A DNA stretch of 9,431 nucleotides from assembly GCA_964503965.1 (NCBI GenBank), contig CAZDCK010000053.1:1-9431 (forward strand), read 5' to 3'. A program made the position numbers and the translations under genes. This document shows, in pieces, positions 7,161 through 9,431 of the stretch (position 1 is the stretch's first letter; each line of letters starts with the position of its first letter). The notes under the pieces were generated by a model. The model was not told the origin of the DNA. It was given only the letters and a program-made list of their open reading frames with translations, and did no database searches. Source of the stretch: Eutrophocola sp964503965. Its GTDB lineage: Bacteria > Pseudomonadota > Gammaproteobacteria > Pseudomonadales > Pseudohongiellaceae.

Positions 7161-8510
7161 ATGGATAAACTGAATTTATAGAGTCGGCTAGCAATAATAT
7201 TTGTCACTATCTTTCTGTTCGGCATTGGTTCTGTAGTGTTCAGGTCAATCCAGCTGGGCAAACAGCAAGTCATGGAAGAAGTGACAGATGTGTCCGCTCT
7301 GGTCGGCAGGATGTTTACCATTGCGGAAATCGGCGGCAAGTCTCCGTTCAGCCCCGATACCGAAGAAGCGTTTTTCCGGGAACTGGTCTTGCTGGAGGAC
7401 GTCCAGCAAATTGATATTCGCATTCTGTCCAGGAATGCAGAATATCCGGAGGTCAATGAGTCTGTCCGTGATGCTATTGATGCACCGTGGTGGTTTGTTG
7501 ATCTGGTATACCCGGATACATTAAATGAAATCCGAATCTTTGTTCTAGGTAATGGTGACGTTGTCACTATATACCCGGATCCCGGTAATGATATTGAGAA
7601 GGCCTGGCTTGAAACAAGGAGCAGACTGCTGTTCAGTGCCATTTTCTTTTTATTGACGTTTGCTGTCGGCCTGTTTTTCCTGCGTCGCTGGATAAAACCA
7701 ATCGAGGTCATCAAGAATGTACTGGACAATGTTGAATATGGTGATTTCAGTCGCCGAATTCCCCGTTTTTCACTTCCCGAGCTTCGTGAAATCAGCGATA
7801 AGATCAATAATCTGACAACATGGCTTGGCGCCAGTAAAACAGAGAATGAAAGATTGACGAGAAAATCGATTACTGTGCAGGAAAAAGAAAGGCGGTACCT
7901 GGCCCAGGAACTGCATGATAGTCTTGGCCGGGCCGTCAGTGCGATCAAGGCAATAGCCGTGTCGATTGAGGAGAGGGCTTGTGAAAAGGATTCTGTCAGC
8001 GCCAGCAGTGCCAGGAATATCGAGGAAATCGCAGATAGCGCCTATTCCAGTGTACGCAAGCTCATGACTTCGCTCAGGCCTTCCATTCTTGATGAACTTG
8101 GACTGGTGGCTGCACTTAACCATATGGTGGACGACTGGAACACACACCATGAAGATACTTTCTGCCGTTTCAGGATCGAGGGAAATTACGATAATCTGCA
8201 GGAAGATGTTCAGATCAATGTATACCGCATTGTCCAGTAAGCCCTGACCAATATTTCCAAATATGCCAGGGCTGAAAATGTAACTATTGCCATGAGTGGT
8301 AACGAAATCATCAGCCTGTTGATTATGGATGATGGTGTAGGATTTTCCCTGAATGAAGTGTCGCGGAGTATGGGCCTGACAGGAATCCGTGATCGTGTAA
8401 CGTTATTGCGTGGAGAACTGGAGATTTCAAGCAGGCCCGGAAAGGGGGTATCGATTCAGATAGAATTTCCCAGAGTGAACTACTTCAGGAGGAGGTCGGG
8501 TGACAGATAA
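7161..8510 (+). pseudogene. NarX/DegS-type sensor histidine kinase with two in-frame stops
   Basis: Read through its stops, this frame encodes a membrane sensor kinase of 449 codons. In order it has: membrane segment about residues 8-28, an unrecognised sensor region to about 155, membrane segment 156-174, a HAMP-like linker (RRWIKPIEVIKNV onward), a HisKA_3 dimerisation domain with phospho-acceptor His252 in AQELHDSLG, and an HATPase_c domain with ALTN, DDGVGF (390-395) and GLTGIRDRV. Codon 7 is TAG (7179-7181) and codon 360 is TAA (8238-8240), where the N-box needs Glu (Q-E-ALTN). There is no frameshift. Without suppression only fragments form, for example from GTG 7236 to 8237, lacking the ATP domain. 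The final 11 bases overlap the regulator start, as in a normal coupled pair. It is called a pseudogene as the cautious reading; Glu-inserting readthrough or sequence error are the alternatives. Confidence 0.85.
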
Positions 8511-9144
8511 AATACTGAAAATTATCCTTGTGGATGACCATGCGATTGTCAGGATGGGATACAAGCTGCTCCTGCAGAATGATCCGGAGATTGAAGTCAT
8601 TGCCTAATTTGGAAGTGGTGAGGAAGCCAATCAAAAAGCACGTGAACTGAATCCGGACATCATTGTGATGGATCTTTCCATGCCAGATATGGGAGGGCTT
8701 GAAGCTATTCGTCGCATCAAGGCAAAGAACCCGGAGATCAAGGTGCTGGTATTTAACATATATGACAATGTCTCTTTCGTGGAGCATGCAATGAATGCGG
8801 GCGCCTCTGGCTATATCACCAAGAACAACGCGCCAAATATCCTTGTTTAGGCTGTCAGGACAACCGCAGCAGGGGATACTTATATTGAGCCTTCACTGGA
8901 AAGTGAAATGAATGTTCAACATCAGTTAGGCAAGGGATCTGCTTTGTCGAATTTGTCCCATCAGGAATTCCAGATTTTTTGCCTTTTCGCAGAAGGGCTA
9001 AATGCCAGTGATATCGCCTATGACCTTTCGCTTAGTGTAAAAACAGTGGCCAATTACCAGACGCAAATAAAAGAAAAGTTGGGGGCAAGCAGTAACACGG
9101 ATCTGGTGAAGCTGGCGATATCGAACGAGATTATCAAGGTTTAA
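8500..9144 (+). pseudogene. NarL/LuxR-family response regulator with two in-frame stops
   Basis: Read through its stops, this frame gives a 214-residue regulator of normal family length. The GTG at 8500-8502 has AGGAGG about 6 bases upstream, within the end of the kinase frame. The receiver has the acidic pair Asp12-Asp13 (LVDDH), phospho-acceptor Asp58 (MDLSMPDMGG), and Lys108 in GYITK. The usual Ser/Thr switch position is Asn86. A LuxR-type HTH occupies about residues 148-212 (LSHQEFQIF to SLSVKTVANYQTQIKEKLG). Codon 36 is TAA (8605-8607), in VIA-E-FGSGEEA, and codon 117 is TAG (8848-8850), in LV-E-AVRTTAAG; Glu is expected at both. No frameshift is present. If not suppressed, only an HTH-only piece (ATG 8908 onward, 78 residues) or a partial receiver could be made. 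It is probably the partner of the upstream kinase, and the target genes are unknown. Confidence 0.85.
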
Positions 9145-9153
9145 AAGACGAAA

Positions 9154-9182
9154 AAAGGATAAAGGGATAAAAGGAAAAAGGG
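9154..9182 (+). repeat. degenerate AAAGGGAT repeat after the response regulator
   Basis: The units read AAAGGAT (9154), AAAGGGAT (9161), AAAAGG (9169) and AAAAAGGG (9175). The perfect unit equals the reverse complement of the 8-bp array at 1-55. A related stretch, ATAAAGGATAAAAGATAAAGG, lies near 9243-9263. The array is imperfect, unlike the left one. Confidence 0.7.
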
Positions 9183-9189
9183 TGTGCGG

Positions 9190-9245
9190 TTCAGGTAAAG
9201 CATCGATACACGGATACAAGGCAAGCGATTCAGGTAAAATCGATA
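9190..9245 (+). repeat. two imperfect copies of a TTCAGGTAAA..ATCGATA repeat
   Basis: TTCAGGTAAA-GC-ATCGATA (9190-9208) and TTCAGGTAAA-ATCGATA (9229-9245) are direct copies that differ by a two-base insertion, spaced 39 bases apart. The origin is unknown; simple duplication or part of a larger intergenic repeat family are both possible. Confidence 0.6.
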
Positions 9246-9274
9246 AAGGATAAAAGATAAAGGTCCAGATTGCA

Positions 9275-9310
9275 GTAGGCCGGAAGAGGTCCGCAGGACC
9301 GTCATCCGGC
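9275..9310 (-). repeat. enterobacterial-like REP palindrome
   Basis: On the minus strand this begins GCCGGATG and ends CCGGCCTAC, the pattern of E. coli REP/PU units. The outer arms GCCGGA/TCCGGC (9279-9284, 9305-9310) and inner arms GGTCC/GGACC (9288-9292, 9296-9300) form one imperfect stem-loop with small internal loops. Such elements sit in 3' untranslated regions and can stabilise mRNA or bind gyrase or IHF; that role is known for the class, not shown here. Confidence 0.6.
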
Positions 9311-9319
9311 GCCAAGACA

Positions 9320-9387
9320 TTCGCGGCTAAAGCCGCGAACAATCTCAGAAAAAGCAAAACATGGTAGGAAGCGGCTTTAGCCGCGAA
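9320..9387. repeat. inverted pair of GTAGGAG-type REP palindromes
   Basis: A 9-bp-arm palindrome TTCGCGGCT-AA-AGCCGCGAA (9320-9339) is followed by GTAGGAAGCGGCTTTAGCCGCGAA (9364-9387), whose core arms are GCGGCT/AGCCGC. The two share the GCGGCTTTAGCCGCGAA core in opposite orientation, about 25 bases apart. The GTAGGA head plus palindrome is the form of REP sequences moved by RAYT (TnpA-REP) transposases in pseudomonads and relatives, and an inverted pair resembles a REPIN. No RAYT gene is in the window. The A-run after the second copy could make it a terminator on the minus strand. Confidence 0.65.
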
Positions 9388-9431
9388 AAAAAACCTTGAC
9401 GGAAAAATTCAGGCGAAGGATCCTGCCTTTT

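Larger units (their letters stand above)
9145..9431. other. gene-free 3' region with repeats
   Basis: These 287 bases after the regulator stop hold no plausible gene. They consist of purine-rich AAAGGGAT-like units, two copies of a TTCAGGTAAA-containing direct repeat, and two kinds of REP-like palindrome, listed separately. A perfect AGGATCCT palindrome lies near the window edge and looks incidental. Confidence 0.8.

Noticed and set aside
6923..7948. 341-codon open frame on the minus strand
   Set aside because: It is antisense to the dehydrogenase end and the kinase; its translation is Ser/Arg-rich without recognisable motifs, while the plus strand has clear domains.
7161..9144. Genome-wide reassignment of UAA and UAG to Glu, as in some ciliates
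   Set aside because: The alcohol dehydrogenase, gcvP, gcvT and the decarboxylase end with TAA or TAG at family-typical C-termini, and the regulator itself ends with TAA at the normal place. Reading past that last TAA would add roughly 85 codons of repeat-rich sequence. A local or partial effect is still possible.
9145..9431. Suppressor tRNA or small RNA gene near the interrupted pair
   Set aside because: No cloverleaf with TTCRANNC-type arm or CCA end was recognisable; the hairpins fit REP elements better.

Overview
The window reads as a chromosomal piece of a gammaproteobacterium, probably marine or uncultured. The evidence is a Tat-signal alcohol dehydrogenase, full-length glycine-cleavage proteins of proteobacterial type, a NarL-family two-component pair, and REP-type palindromes like those of enterobacteria and pseudomonads. 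Base composition looks near 50% GC by eye (not computed). I see no transposase, phage gene, tRNA, rRNA or CRISPR array.

Layout. Positions 57-5534 lie on the minus strand, transcribed right to left: gcvT, then gcvP 27 bases later, then after a 138-base gap with a hairpin and a candidate promoter, a zinc-dependent alcohol dehydrogenase with a twin-arginine signal. Positions 5801-9144 lie on the plus strand: a carboxymuconolactone decarboxylase family protein, a 3-hydroxyisobutyrate dehydrogenase family protein (TTG start), a HisKA_3/NarX-type sensor histidine kinase and an overlapping NarL/LuxR-type response regulator. The 266-base divergent gap (5535-5800) holds promoter-like and operator-like sites. 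The window begins in a perfect 8-bp tandem repeat that abuts the dehydrogenase stop codon. It ends in a gene-free 3' region with a degenerate copy of the same repeat plus two kinds of REP-like palindrome.

Most notable observation. The kinase and its regulator each carry two in-frame stop codons (TAG 7179, TAA 8238; TAA 8605, TAG 8848), yet the reading frame is otherwise intact over about 2 kb, with no frameshift and nearly all family motifs preserved. At three of the four sites the family strongly expects Glu, and at the fourth Glu is plausible, so each looks like GAA/GAG changed to TAA/TAG. None is TGA. One of them is the magnesium-binding N-box Glu of the kinase. The neighbouring genes have no internal stops and end normally with TAA, TAG or TGA, so a simple genome-wide reassignment is unlikely. 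Recent nonsense decay by G-to-T transversion, a sequencing or amplification artefact, or local Glu-inserting suppression remain to be separated.

How the genes may work together. GcvT and GcvP are two of the glycine cleavage proteins; GcvH is not between them and must lie elsewhere. The decarboxylase and 3-hydroxyacid dehydrogenase probably act in carboxylic or aromatic acid catabolism, and the two-component pair behind them could be their regulator or an independent decaying system.
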